Assembly (NCBI GenBank): GCA_032622095.1
Contig: CP136065.1
Span: forward strand, 212,826,151-212,890,150
DNA: 64,000 nucleotides
Reading direction: 5' to 3'
Source: Siphonodentalium dalli
Taxonomy: Eukaryota; Mollusca; Scaphopoda; Gadilida; Siphonodentaliidae
The notes beneath the pieces are model-generated. The model had not been told where the DNA came from. It saw nothing but the letters and a program-made list of their open reading frames with translations, and searched no databases. Made by a program: the position numbers and the translations under genes. This document shows positions 20,969 through 33,699 of the stretch, one piece after another (position 1 is the stretch's first letter; every line of letters begins with the position of its first letter).

Positions 20969-23900
20969 CGCACATAGCTTTCCAAGAAACTGTATGATAT
21001 AATACACCAGGGGCGTAATTACACTTAATGTTTTAAATTCTGTTCAATCCTATGCTTCATTGATAGATTCAGCTATATACCGGAATTTGTTTTGGCAGCC
21101 TGGAAGGCCAGAAACTATACTATAATGGATGGATGTTCTCGAAAATTTGAGTTAGAAAAAGCAAAAAGTTATTAAATGGTTTTATCTGGGAGAACTGAGA
21201 GTGGGTGGGTAAATACTCCTGATTTGTGTGGACGTATACATACATTGTTAGTCGTCTGTTTTACGATGAGAAACAAACATATCACCATATCATAACACGT
21301 GAAAATGACTTTCCCCATTCAGTCTGCATGGTTTGGTACGTACACCGGGGTGTAGATGGGAGCTGTCTAATTTGAATGATTTTCGGCAGCCATCTTGGAT
21401 TCTACTCTTTTCAAAACTAAATCCCTTCTCACATCCTAGAACCAGCAGTTTTCATCATATGATATTCTAATGTCAATGATTCTCCAGTGTTAACAAAACA
21501 ATGCAATGCAGTTATAATTGGAATTCAATCAGCTGTGTGTGACAGCCATGTTGAATGGTGTATTATAACTAACTAGTTTCAATCAAAATTATCAATATTG
21601 GTATATTCAGAGATATAAATGTTGCTCTCAAGTGTGAATCTGACAGTTATGCCATTAAAAATAAATTCCTCTGTTATCGGGCCGTTACATATGAGAAACT
21701 AGATGAGGGTGGTGGCTTTTAGCTCACATGAGACAAAGTATCCAGTGTAGCTATAGTCGCCACTACACATCCGTCAATATCTTCTCAAGAACCTTAAGTC
21801 AGAATTGAGTTATATATATTGTGGATGGTCCCCAGGTGACTGGGTTTCTGATTTGTTCAAATTGGGTCGCCGGATCAAAAATGGGTCAGGCTTTTTCCGT
21901 CCATATTAATTCTTAAAACATCTCAAGAACTATCGGGGCTATCTAGCTTATATTTGGCATGGTTGGTCCTTGAGTGACAGGAATACAACAAGGGCGGAGC
22001 CAGGACAATAACTTTTCTGTCCATAATAATTGTTAAAATGTCTTCTTATCAAGATCCATCCGACCTATATTCAGCTTATATTTGGTATGGAGAGTCATTG
22101 TGTGACAGTGATTCAAATTTGTTCAAATGGGGTCACCAGATCAAATAGGGGTAGACCCAGGGACATAACTGTTTCCCTCTATAGTATTTCATAAAACACA
22201 TCAAGAACCATCAGGCCTATTATGCGTATATTTGGTAAGGAGGTCTTTGTGATATTTGTTCAAACTGGGTATCCAATACTGGCGGAGCCTGGAACATAAG
22301 TATTTTCCTCAATGGTTAATCTTAAAAATATTCTCAAGAGCCATCAGTCCTTTTTAGCCTATATATTTGTTATAATGGGTCCGACCAGTCAAACAATGTC
22401 GTTTTGGTGTGTAGTGTCCATGGATAGTTGGGAATCAAATATGTTTGAATGGGGTCGGCCATTAAAAAGGAAGGGGGCATGTCAGGTTGGATGCATCACT
22501 TCCAATGTAAGGGGAATATGAAAAGGAATTTTACAAACTTGGGAATATGTTTGTTTCAGTTGGGATGGGACCTCCTGTAGTCTATGTTGGGGTGGGTCGG
22601 GCGTGCAATTGAAAGTTTCAAGGTTGATACCCCACTGCTCAATGGAGACCCTCTAAAGACGTCGCTGTTTATAACTACTTGTTCTTAAGTGATATCGACA
22701 TGTACTAGCTGTCGTGATCTTCAGAGTCCGAGTCTTCTCAGTCTTCGCATTTAATTTCGTGTGAGCGACTCAACAGGAAATAGTGCCAGGTGACTTTTGA
22801 CTTCCGGTTTGTTGTCTGTTTACATTATGTACGCTACGTCTCAAATTACTATGGCTTCCAATATTTTTCATACAAACTCTAATAACTGAAGAGTTTGAAA
22901 AGTTATTTCATTAAATATACGCCATTATATACGCCACAGAGACAGAGTCTTTATTTTTCTGGGACTATTTATTATGCGGGCAAACGACGCATTGTTACGT
23001 GAAACGTCATCGCATGCCCAATAGAAGCCGATGTTAGTTTCGCATCCCATTTGTTTCAATATTTAAGTATGTTTTGTCGAGGTTTTGGATCATGTAATAA
23101 ATAGAATCTACAACTCGTCCACAGTTTATTGCGGAATTTACAAAACTCGTCCAGTAAATTAGGTCTGGATCTCGCCAAAGGCTCGGTCCAGACCATATTA
23201 AACTGGACTCGTTTTGTAAATTCCGCTATACACTGGGGACGAGTTGTATATCCTCTATTTATTTTGGTCCGGATGGTCTCTTAAGGGTAATGTATCGTGA
23301 CTTATGTACTGCCACAAATACTATATAATTAGTACTTAAAATGTGATTATGTATCAACTAATGATGTCACGTGGGTACAATATTATGTCATACCTATATT
23401 GACCTGTGTCCATGACCTGCTTGTATGACCCTTGGTCCATGGCCAACATACAGCATAGTGGCATTGGTGCATGAATTAAATGGACCTCCAGCCATGGCCT
23501 TTAAATAGCTGTTGCATTGGTCCAATATCTATGTATATGTGGATAACTGCCATATGTGTTCTTGCCATATATATATGGAAATCATATGAATCCATGATAT
23601 ACTACTGACTGGATCCATGGCCTACCTGTTGGCATCTGGGTATTTTCACCATGTAACAGTGCATGGTCATTGCGTGCCATGCATCTTAGATATCGTATAA
23701 CTTGTATAAGTCGCTGGGTCCATGCCCATCTACATATGCCTGATCATGCATAGTTATATGGGTCCATGCATGGCCAATATAAATATATGAATCGGATATT
23801 ATATGGCTTATATACAGCGGCCTGGTGCATGACCTATGTATATGGGCATTGTTCTTTTGAGTTTTGACTACATATATAGCTAGGTTTCTGGGTACTTGCC

Positions 23901-25665
23901 TAAATATTGTGGGCTGGGTTCATGGCAAAATACTAAGGCCGTAAGGGGCCCATGGTCTTCATAGATATGGGACTATGACCTATACATCTGGCTGTGTGTC
24001 AATGGCCTATTTTACTTTTGTGACATGTGGTTATATATTGTCGCACTCTTGAATACCACGAATGATATATTTTACAGGTATATGATAGAGTTAAATTAGT
24101 TAAATTTACAAACTTTTCTGAATAATATAGTACTTGTTCAATGGTGGATGGTTCCCTAACATGCAACCGTTACTACCAACATAAGTCTTAAGAACTAAAT
24201 TGTGATGTATTCTGGTCAGGCTTACACTAACCACAATTACTAAGGATTACAAATCATTCTTTCACAAATAAAATTATATGTGAGACAGTTTAATCGGTTG
24301 AAATTGTCATAATATCAGCCATATGTGAATTTCTTAGATTTTGGGTAATTGCCTATTAACCGTTGTACCAATATTGAAAACTAAATTTGTGCCATATATT
24401 ATTTAGACTCACAGTTACAACAACTATTAGAATTGTATTCACCATAAAATTCTATATGAGATAGTTCAGTTGGTTACAAATGTCATAATATCAGCTAACA
24501 TGTGCAATTCACGTTTGGAGTAATGTTCCTGGCAACCATTACCACCCATGTAAGTCATAAATATGGTAATTTTCCAGTCAGGTTCACACCAGCAACAACT
24601 ATTATAATGGTTTTCGCCATACAAATTCTAGATGACTTATTCTCGTTTGTTAAAACATAATATCAGTCATGTGCATTTTTCGATTCTGGGTATGTCCCTA
24701 GCAACCCTTACCACCCCTGTAAGAATGAAATATGTTAATTTCCAATCATGCCCACAGTAATAACAACTATTATAATTGTTTTCATCACCGAAATGCCACA
24801 TGGTGAAGTTTAGTTCATTAAAATTGCCATTTCAGTCATATATGCACATTTTTTAATTTCGGGTATGTCCCTAGCAACCGATACCACACCTCTAAGTGAG
24901 ACATATGGTAATTGTTCAGTCATTCCCACACAACCAACAACTATTATAATGGTTTTCGCCATAAAAATGCTACATGGTGTTTAGTTTGTTAAAACTGCCA
25001 TTATATCAGCTAAATGTGCATTACTTCGATTTCGGGTAATGTCCCTAGCAACCTTTACCACCCCTATAAGTAAGAACTATGGTATTTTTCAGTCAGGTCC
25101 ACACTAGTCACAACTATTATAATTGTTTTCAATTGAATCATATGTATATATTTTTATTTTGGGTATGTCCCTAGCAACCGCTACCACATATGTAAGTAAG
25201 AAATATGGTATTTTTTCTATCAGGTCTACACTAACAACAACTAGTATAATTGTTTTCACCATAAAAATGCTACATGACATAGTTTAATTTGTTAAAACTG
25301 CCATAATATCCGTCATATGTACATTACTTTTAGTTGCCTAGTAACTGTTGCTAAGGACGGACCTCCCGCGAATTCGTCCATATCTGCAAATGACTAGTTG
25401 TGTATAAGGAACATATGTGGCAAGTTTCATGCTTTTATCACCTTTCGCACAATTCTTGTGTATTTCTACATCAAGCGCCTGGACTAAAAAGCTGATGAAA
25501 ATTTTACAATATTTACGTCTTTGGATATCTCATTCATAATCAGTTACATACTTTATGGGATTCCACCCATTGCATTTGAGAGTGGCAAAGCACGCGCTTG
25601 ATTTCATTAGTTAATGGCATAACAGAACAATTCACAGATCAGAGGTCAATGACGTGTTGACAAGT
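20969..25665 (+). repeat. Segmental tandem duplication, copy 2 (about 4.7 kb)
   Basis: It is the direct neighbour of copy 1 with the same module order. Differences seen are: absence of the 722-bp insertion; about 24 extra bases at 23947-23970; loss of roughly 55 bp near 25128; scattered substitutions. The near identity shows that the duplication is young or homogenised. Confidence 0.92.
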
Positions 25666-25669
25666 ATCC

Positions 25670-26010
25670 CACGCATTGTCAAACTCATGTTGGAAAACTG
25701 ACTACAGGCGATATATCCATAACTCATCGCAAAATAAGAGACATCATCATCGAGTTGTTATCAGTTAACGATATTTGTGACTGATTATTCTTTCGCTTCT
25801 TGTATTTATAACTATTTCTAAATACTACGATTCTCACAAACATTTACTACGCCAGGAATGCACTCCATATTTGGAAATGATTTATTACGTCATGTTGGGA
25901 ATGCGGCGTCGTTGTAGATACGCAATATTATGGACATATCTAGAGACGTAAATCCGTGAGGATTATCGTCGGCTTTTCAAAGAGACTGCGTGAATGCCAT
26001 CCGTATTTCT
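25670..26010. other. Unassigned DNA right of the duplication
   Basis: This is the transition from the duplication to a family A element. I see no structure. Confidence 0.35.
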
Positions 26011-26386
26011 AAAGACATATTATGGACTTGTTCGGATGCGTGAAACTGATATAAGTTAGTACTCAGGAGGTGTGCCAAATGTGGGAATGTAGCATTCTAA
26101 TAACATTGCCAAAAATATCCAGGAAATCGACCGTACCACTCCATAGAAATCATCGTCGGAACCACGCGTAATTGTAAATATTTACATCTCGTTTCGGGAC
26201 GCAACAATCGGCGATAAGCTATTGCAAATGATATTGCCATCGAGAGTAATTGCATTTAATAAATATATGAGAATGACGGTGTGTGTTTTAAATTTGGATT
26301 GATATTCATAAATATAAGTTCTGTGAGCAAGATTATATTCTCCATTTCTATTCGATCACCCAATGTAGTGTTTCCCATCACTTTAA
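26011..26386 (-). mobile_element. Family A miniature element, copy 2
   Basis: It matches 8597-8961 over its whole length in the same orientation. TTAA is present at the right flank (26383-26386); the left flank is degenerate (TAAA). It ends about 225 bp before the signal-peptide exon at 26612, so it forms part of that candidate gene's upstream region. Confidence 0.7.
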
Positions 26387-26611
26387 CTGTAACTGTAACT
26401 GCGATGTTGCAGCTCATCTCTCACCGGAAACCAAGAAAACATTGGTCGTGTTGCTCTATTCTGTTCACGGTGGTAGAGTGATTGGTCGATCGGCATGAGA
26501 TTGTCTGTAGAAAATATATCGCCGCGCCATATCACTCGCATTGATTTAGACAACCATCGACCACTTCCCGGACGTCTGGTAATCATCATTTGAGACTTCG
26601 AAACTTCCGAG

Positions 26612-26678
26612 ATGGCACCCACAGTGATCGTTCTGTTTCTCCGCTTTCTGGTCTCCCTTTTATTCGTGACATGTGGAG
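26612..26678 (+). CDS. Candidate first exon encoding a signal peptide
   Basis: From the ATG (context CCGAGATGG, G at +4) the frame reads MAPTVIVLFLRF, then a hydrophobic stretch to VTCGG, and meets a consensus donor GAG|GTAAGT at 26679 in phase 1. A hydrophobic leader ending at a phase-1 donor is the classic first exon of a secreted or membrane protein. Two 'attggtcg' blocks (inverted CCAAT motifs) lie 120-170 bp upstream. Beyond the donor the frame runs into a TTAA-type element, which supports intron status. A possible second exon is at 28392. The protein family is unknown. Confidence 0.5.
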
Positions 26679-26705
26679 GTAAGTCAGTGTGTTATAAATG
26701 TCTCA

Positions 26706-27050
26706 TTAACCCTTTCAACATTAAAGACCATGTGCCAATGCATTGTCTTATATATGCGAGTCGACCATTGGTCGCATCGCATATAACAGATAATGCATTG
26801 GCCCAACCATTTCTTTATATCATTTGTTTCTATTTTCTTACATTTTATAACAATTTTTATCATTTTTTATAATATTTTCTTACATTCTATAACAATTTGT
26901 ATAATTTTTTCTTACATTCTTTATCAATTTTTATCATTTTTTCTTACATTCTTTAACAATTTTTTTAATTTTTAATCATTATTTCTTACATTCTTTAACT
27001 ATTTTTTTTGTTTTTGTTTTTTTTGCGGAGTTATTTATCGTTTAAGCGTC
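26706..27050 (+). mobile_element. Family C hairpin element (TTAA end) with AT expansion
   Basis: TTAA at 26706-26709 is followed by CCCTTTCAACATTAAAGACC, then the hairpin 'gccaatgcattgtctta...gataatgcattggc' (26734-26806). The following 'cttacattctttaacaatttt' repeats correspond to the AT-rich centre of the copy at 54083-54474 but are expanded several times here. I could not locate the right end. Confidence 0.55.
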
Positions 27051-27324
27051 GACATACGAGATAACCCTGCAAACCCTAGGAGGGTAACACCAACTGCGTA
27101 ATTAAGAGAAAATCATAAGATGAATATGAGACTCTATAGATGACAGACAAATATGTGCTTAAGTTATATGTACATCTCATTTCCCATCGCTATAGATCTT
27201 CCCTCAAAAATAAAATAGGCTTCCCCATGTTTGAATTTCCATGTTCCATGTGTTGGACTCTGCCAATATCAACAGGATGTGTTAGGTAATGGTTTTTAAT
27301 TTCCTTATTTGCGTAAATACTTGT

Positions 27325-27460
27325 GCTTAATCAAAAATAAATTATTTGTGCTTAAGCGTATTTATATTATTTGAGCCTAAGCGCAAATAATTGAACGTAA
27401 GCGCAAATAATTGTGCTTAAGCACAAATAATTGCGCTTAAGCGCAAATAATTATTAAAAG
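27325..27460. repeat. 20-bp palindromic minisatellite
   Basis: The units are 'tgcgcttaagcgcaaataat' with variants. Each contains the palindrome TTGCGCTTAAGCGCAA or a mutated form (for example tgtgcttaagcaca). About six units are present, the last ones perfect, and the first half is degraded. Confidence 0.75.
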
Positions 27461-27769
27461 TGAATTTGGTCTTTGAACACAAAACAAAATATGTCGAAAC
27501 GATTTGGAATGATACCAGAATTACTCTGTATAGGCGATGTATCAATTTCAAAGCGTGGAGAGCAAAGAGTGTTTTTTTCCATCAACAACAGTCCAGTCGC
27601 TTGGTGCATGGAAATGTAAGATAAAATTGTTGGTAGATTAGTCTGAAATACATTTTACATATGCTAATACATCACATAGTGTATATTATATAGGGATGGG
27701 TAGTTTCTACGTTTGGATTGTGTCATATGTGCATGTACATATATTATGCTGATTAGGCAATGAGCTCGA

Positions 27770-27845
27770 TGTAATGTAAAGCGCCGTTGAATATGTACTC
27801 ATAATATTGAGCGCTATACAAATTAATTATTATTATTATTATTGC
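27770..27845 (+). mobile_element. SINE 3' tail fragment
   Basis: 'gagcgctatacaaatta' followed by (att)n is the standard 3' end of marine-invertebrate SINEs and matches in style the tail of the element at 1112-1488. No polymerase III boxes are seen upstream, so it is 5'-truncated or diverged. Confidence 0.5.
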
Positions 27846-27849
27846 GACC

Positions 27850-28390
27850 GTTCTTAAGAGACCAACCCATATTATTTTTAAATTTCAAACGCATCAATGA
27901 TCATAAAGCAAGTTGTGGCTGATGAAAAAAATTGACTTCTGTCTTAGGTACATTGAATACTAACATTTCTGATGCACCTTGATTAATTGTTACTATTTTA
28001 ACCACTGACACAATAGAATTTTTTGATTTTTCTATCAGATTTGGCATCAAAATCGTCAACAAAATTCAGGTTTGGACCAATTTTTAAAAGTAAAATGGAA
28101 CTATCTTTGGTATCAAAGGTGTTAATTGTTTTATTCTGTCTTAAATATGTCACACTGATGTATTTTGTAGACAACATAACTCAAGATGGCTTACAGAATG
28201 GAAACCAGATTTGGTAAAAAAAAGAGTTGATTTTCCACATATATCCGAAAATTATTCTCTGCTGTTCCGAAAATGTAGCAAATCGTGACTGTTGGTTATT
28301 AGCCATGTTACTTAATCAACTTACAACTAAAATTAATATTCTATTCTGGTTGTCCCAGTACCTTATGTGATATGACAAATTCATTTTAAA
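27850..28390. other. Presumed intronic DNA
   Basis: A good-looking acceptor (ttgatttttctatcag) occurs at 28039 and opens a frame of about 60 codons without recognisable features. I do not call it an exon because the translation is Lys/Leu/Ser-rich and ends without a clear donor. Confidence 0.3.
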
Positions 28391-28391
28391 G

Positions 28392-28520
28392 GATGCAGTG
28401 TGGAATTTTACCTAAAATGTCTCGGGCCATGTTTTGAACGGAAATGCACAGAAACAGAGCTGAGTGGGACCATATTATTTGGCTACTGTCGCACTTTAGC
28501 ATCAAAATTGATTGACTTAA
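28392..28520 (+). CDS. Possible cysteine-rich exon joined to the signal peptide
   Basis: After an AG at 28391 the frame that fits the phase-1 donor at 26679 reads G-CSVEFYLKC, then LGPCFERKCTETE, then FGYCRTLASK: six Cys in about 45 residues, as in small secreted disulfide proteins. The acceptor has a poor pyrimidine tract, no strong donor follows, and beyond 28530 the frame enters the TG minisatellite. Phase agreement is one chance in three, so this stays tentative. Confidence 0.25.
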
Positions 28521-28539
28521 TACATGGTGTATGTCGAAA

Positions 28540-29174
28540 TGGTTGGTCATTGGCTGGTGTGTGGGTATATATGAAGTGCCATTGTGGTATGGATGTATAT
28601 GGCATGTCTATGATTTATTATGTTGCTGATATATTGTTATTGTGGGTGTGTATGTATACAGTGAGTAGATGTACATGTATGGTCATGGCTGGGGTTTATG
28701 AGTAGACAGCGAGTGGCTGAATTATCATAGGTGATGTGTATAAATGGGGTGTACAAATGACCATGCGTGAGAGGTATTGGTATATACATTCAATGGTAGG
28801 GTGTACATGTATACCTGGAGTGAATCTATGGTCAAGTGCGGGGTGTATATGTATATCGTGAGTGGCTATATGGTCATGTGTATGGCAAATAGGTATACAG
28901 GTAGTAACCATATGGCTAATGGTGTAGTGAATATGTATACAAGGTGTGACTGCATGGTCACAACTCTGGTGTATGAGTATACAGTGTGTGTCTGAATTAT
29001 CATGGGTGAGGTGTATATGCAAGTCTGGAGTGCATGAATGGCCGTGTGTACAGGGTATAAGTATATATTGAAGGGCTGTATCGCCATGGGTGTGGCGAAT
29101 AGTACATCATGTATACAGGCAGTGACCGTATGACCAAATGGTGGAGTGAATAGGTATACACGGAGTGACTATAT
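28540..29174 (+). repeat. TG-rich degenerate minisatellite, left part
   Basis: It repeats 'gtgtatatgtatacc.ggagtga', 'gtggctatatggtcatg(g)gtgtggc' and 'gaataggtatacagg' in a fixed order, giving a higher-order period of roughly 300 bp. It continues at 32050-33690 after the LINE. The frames on both strands are products of the repeat. Confidence 0.8.
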
Positions 29175-32049
29175 GATTGATTGTTTATTGCAAAGTCGTC
29201 AATTAAGGCGGAACATGCTATAACATATATACAATATTTACAATAGGTCACAAAAAAAAACCAATTGTTACACAATCATACATATATTAATATATAATAT
29301 GATAAATGTATAAATATATCGTAATATGTATTATAATATCTTATATATATTATATTATAATTTAAATCTTTATAATATCATTATCATAATATTTTGCCTG
29401 AAATAATTATTTACTAATATAAATAATGCACCTAATCACAAGTTTTTAAATTTGGAATAATCGGCTCAGTCATATTTTAATTTTCTTGATGCCAATTTGA
29501 TAAAATTACTAAAAAATTTCAGTAATAGTTGATTTTCCAAAGATAACAGTCTTTCGAATTTTTCTTTCGTTGGATTCTCCCAGTAATATTTCGGGATATA
29601 GTCTGATCGAATTGTCTGTAGTTCTTTGCAAATAATAATAAAGTGGTATTCATCACCCGTGCCATCACCGCAAATATCACAGGTTTTGTCACCATTATCC
29701 GCAGATTTAGATTTCCATCTTGTATATTCGACAGGCAGTTTTATATTTGCGGCTATAAATTTTAGCAAAAGTTTGCTAAGTGAGCCGGTAAGAAATTCAG
29801 ATAGCGACACATGCCCGGTCTCGTTTTAATACTCATATAAAAACGTGGTCTAGATGAGTTTGCATTCTGCATTTCAGCAAATAGTTCTGTTGTGTGTCGC
29901 TCAATAAGCTCTGATTTTATATTTCTAATTTCAGCCTTTGTTAAACCTGACTGATTTGTCCATGCTCTTTCCATATTAAGTTCTTCCAGTGTTTTAGAAA
30001 TAAAAAATAGCCATGGGCTATTGAAGGAGCCATCAGAATTGTGGTCCAATTCTTTAACAAGAATATATATATATATTGCAAGTTCTGAGCCCTCGCGTGA
30101 TAGTAGTTTGGACCAGTAAGATAGTGCTCTGCACTTTATCTCAATGGAAAGAGGGTGCCTGCCAAATTCACCGTAAACCATATAATTTGGTGTACTTGTT
30201 TTCAAATATCCTATAAGTTTGCAGTATTTAAGATGAAGCGATTCAATAAGTTTAGTCCTTTCGTGACACCAAATTTAACTCCCACATAATATCGATTGGA
30301 AGCTTGAGAGATCTCACTTTGTTTAGTAATCCATACATTGCTCTTGTGCCAATAGTAGCTATTTTTTTCAAATTTTGGCAAAATCTTCCATTGTACAAAA
30401 AGGTTACTCCCAAATATACAAATTCTTTAACTGTCTCGAGTTCTTGACCTCGATATCTGAACGTTGGAATTGGTTTGGGTAGTTTATTACTAAATAGTAT
30501 GATTTTTTTTTTGTATTCACTTGTAACTTCCAAGCATCTGCATAATCTGCAAATGCTTGGAGAGAACGGTGCATATTTTCTTCTGTATCAGACATTAATA
30601 CTGTGTCATCTGCATAAAGAATACAAAACAATTGTATGTAACATCCCACATTTTCAATATATAGTTCATCTAAATAACTCAAATTTTGTATTGCATAATC
30701 ATTCATAAAATCTTGGATGTCGTTAATGTACAAGGAAAATAAAAAAGGTGACATTATTTCCCCTTGAAAAAGTCCCACATTACTAACAAAAAAGTCTGAA
30801 ATATTGTGACTGTCTTTTACACATGTTTTTATCTTACCGTACATATTTCTAATTTTTCCGTTGATATTGCATTGGGCTAATTTCAGCCATATTGCATCCC
30901 TCCATATGGTATCAAAAGCTTTTCTAAAATCAATAAATGTGCAATATAATTTTTTCCCACTTTTTAGGTATAGGTTGATTACACTGTGTAAAACAAATAT
31001 GTTGTCTACGGTTGAGTGGGATTTTCTAAATCCCGTCTATTTTTTTAAATTATTTCATGATCATCTGAAAAAGAAACCATTCTATTGTTTAGAATGGCTG
31101 TAAATACTTTAGAAAGACAGCTTAAAAGTGTAATTCCCCAATATGAGTCCGGCTTAGTTCGGTCACCAGACTTTATATATATAGGTTTTATCATCCCAAC
31201 GGCCCATTCATGGGCGTAGTTTCCATATTCCAAGATTAAATTGAAAAGAAAGGAATAAATGGGCATCATTTTCTCAACAGAAGCCTTCAGATATTCATTC
31301 AAAAGTTCGTCGTGACCAGCGGCTTTACTGTTTTTCAAATTGAAAATGACAGATTTAATTTCTTCTTTGGTTATAGCGTTATTTAGATATTACTGTCATG
31401 GAGCGACGACTCATTTAATTCATCTATATAATTACCTAGATTATCAGATTCGTCTGAGTCGTTTAAGCTTTGAAAATAATCAGAAAATATCTCCAGATCT
31501 AAGTTCGTGGTGTTATTTTGAAATTTATTATCATTGGATAATTTATTTAGTTTATCCCAGAATGCCTTGCTGGAACTATTGCTGTAACTCTTCAGTTCAG
31601 AAATATCTGCATCTCGCTGATGTTTTATTTTCGAATCCATAGTTTTTCTATAAAGAGATCCAGCGTTTTTCATATGTTGTTTATTTGATAATGATTTTTC
31701 TCTATTATATAGTCGTTTTGCCTTGTGAAAAGCTTGTCTCTTTGATTTACATTCATCATCAAACCAAGTTTGATGGTTTATGTATTGTTTTCCTGTGATT
31801 TGGGTTGTAAGTTCCAAATGTGTTTTTTGCGGAATCCAATAAAATACATGTTACATCCTCGCATATTTCATCCACTATGGATTGATTACAGGCAGACGCA
31901 GTTTCAGGTCGCCATTGTTCTAATTTTTCAATTACTTGATTAATTTTATTGTGATCAAGATTCACAGCGAAATCATTTCTCTTGTCAGGAACCCATTTTT
32001 TTATTTTACGATTTGTTTCGGGATCCACATTTGTAGTTATGAGAGGACC
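29175..32049 (-). pseudogene. 5'-truncated LINE retrotransposon with broken ORF2
   Basis: This is a non-LTR element of about 2.9 kb lying on the minus strand inside the TG minisatellite. Frame pieces follow the usual order. At 32049-31400 there is the endonuclease/RT linker (PWFDDEC-type 'WFDDECKSKR'). At 31338-31045 is the RT N-terminal part (NSKAAGHDELLNEYLK, then SYWGITLLSCLSKVFT). At 30844-30404 come FQGEIMSPFLFSLYINDI and the catalytic LYADDTVLMSD. Next are the thumb (30533-30252) and C-terminal parts (30205-29466) with PLSIEIKCRALSYW and a zinc-knuckle-like CDICGDGTGDEYHFIIIC. At least four frameshifts separate the pieces, and the endonuclease is missing by 5' truncation. The 3' end reads '...caataaacaatcaatca' on the minus strand. 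The clade is not assigned: the RT text fits the jockey/I/CR1 radiation. It is immobile as it stands. Confidence 0.88.
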
Positions 32050-32706
32050 ATGGTAATACATCGGTGTATGGTTGTCATGAGTGAGGTGTATATTCAAGCC
32101 TGAAGTGTATGAATGGCCGAGTGTGTGGCGTATTAGTATTTATTACATGATCCTACACTTATTCTATTCTATTAAACCTATTCTATAAATTGTGATTGTA
32201 ACGTTCGTTTAATAACAGGAAATAGTGCCAGGTGACATTTGACTTCCGGTTTGTCGCCGTTAGCATTCCGTATGCTATGTCTCAAAAATACTATGGCTTC
32301 CAATATTTTTCCAACAAACTAACGCAAATGATGAGTTTGAAAAGTTATGTCATTAAATATACGCCATTAAATGCGCCTTAGACTCTTTATTTATCTGGGA
32401 CTATTTCTTTACGCGGGCTAACAACGAATAGTTATGTGAAACGTCATCGCATGCCTTACATAAGCCGATGTTAGTTCGCGTCCCATTTGTTGATTTAAGT
32501 ATGTTTTGAATAATGTAATAAATATAATCTACAACTCGTCCCCAGTTTATAGCGGAAATGACAAAACTCGTCCAGTAAATTAGGTCTGGACCTCGCCAAA
32601 GGCTCGGTCCAGACCTAATTTACTCGACTCGTTTTGTAAATTCCGCTATAAACTGGGGACGAGTTGTAGATCCTCTATATCCAGAACAACCGTGTGGTCA
32701 TTGGTG

Positions 32707-32752
<46 letters not shown>

Positions 32753-33690
32753 TTGGAGTGACTTTATAGTTATGGGTGGGGAGTATATGTATATCTTGAT
32801 TGGCTATATGGCCATGGTGTGGCGACTGTGTATACAGGGAGTGACATTTGGTCAATGGTGGGGTGAATAGGTATACAAGGAGTGACTGTATGGTAATACA
32901 TTTGGTGCATGGTTGGCATGGGTGAGGTGTATATTCAAGCCTGGAATGTATGAATGGCCGATGTGTGGGCAATTGGTATATATAGAAGGACTTTGTTGCC
33001 ATTGGTGGGGTGTATATGCATACTTGGAGTGAATCTGTGGTTATGAATTGTGGTGTTTATGTATATCTTGAGTGGATATATGGCCATGGGTGTGGCGACT
33101 AGGTATACAGGGAGTGACTTTGTGATCAGCGGTGGAGTGAATAGGTATGCAATGAGTGACTGTGTGGTCATAAATGTGGTGTATGGTTGTCATGGGTGAG
33201 GTGCATATGCAAGCCTGGAGTGTATGAATGACCGAGTATCTGGGGCAATGGTGTATATATAGAATGGCTGTGTGGCCATTGGTTGTGTGTATATGTATAC
33301 CTGGGGTGACTATATAGTTATGGGTGTGGTGTATACTAGTATGTGTATCTTGAGTGGCTATATGGCGTGGGTGTGGACGTGTGGTGAATAGGTATCCAGG
33401 GAGTGACCGTATGGCCAATGGTGGAGTGAATAGGTATGCAAAGAGTGACTGCGTGGTCATACATGTGTTATATGCTTGCCATGTGTGAGGTGCATATTCA
33501 AGCCTGGAGTGTATGAATGGCCAAGTATGCAGAGTATTGGTAAATATAGAAGGATTTTGTGGCCATTGGTGATGTGTATACTATGTGCACCTGAATGACC
33601 CTGGTCAGGAGTGGGGTGTATATGTATAGCTTGAGTGGCTATATGGTCATGGGTGTGGCCAATATGTACACACGCTCATTCTTTGGTCAT
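32050..33690 (+). repeat. TG-rich degenerate minisatellite, right part
   Basis: It has the same unit vocabulary as 28540-29174. Within it, 32215-32690 is occupied by the hairpin element and 32709-32751 by a TA dinucleotide run. Higher-order units of about 290-300 bp are easiest to see from 32880 to 33550 ('gtatggttg(t/g)catgggtgagg' recurring). Confidence 0.8.
32215..32690. repeat. Hairpin element, copy 3 of 3
   Basis: It matches 17310-17830 with more divergence and small deletions. The inverted repeat at about 32528-32672 is cleaner than in the duplication: 'aggtctggacctcgcc' / 'ggtccagacctaattta', and 'acaactcgtccccagtttat' at one end against its complement at the other. Confidence 0.8.
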
Positions 33691-33699
33691 GTCGTGACT

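Noticed and set aside
28039-28217. Possible exon after a good acceptor
   Set aside because: The translation has low complexity and no donor of quality follows. It is less convincing than 28392.
28696-29275. His/Thr/Ile-rich frames with 'YTHPPH' style text
   Set aside because: They arise from the TG-rich minisatellite, and similar text appears at 32646-33460.
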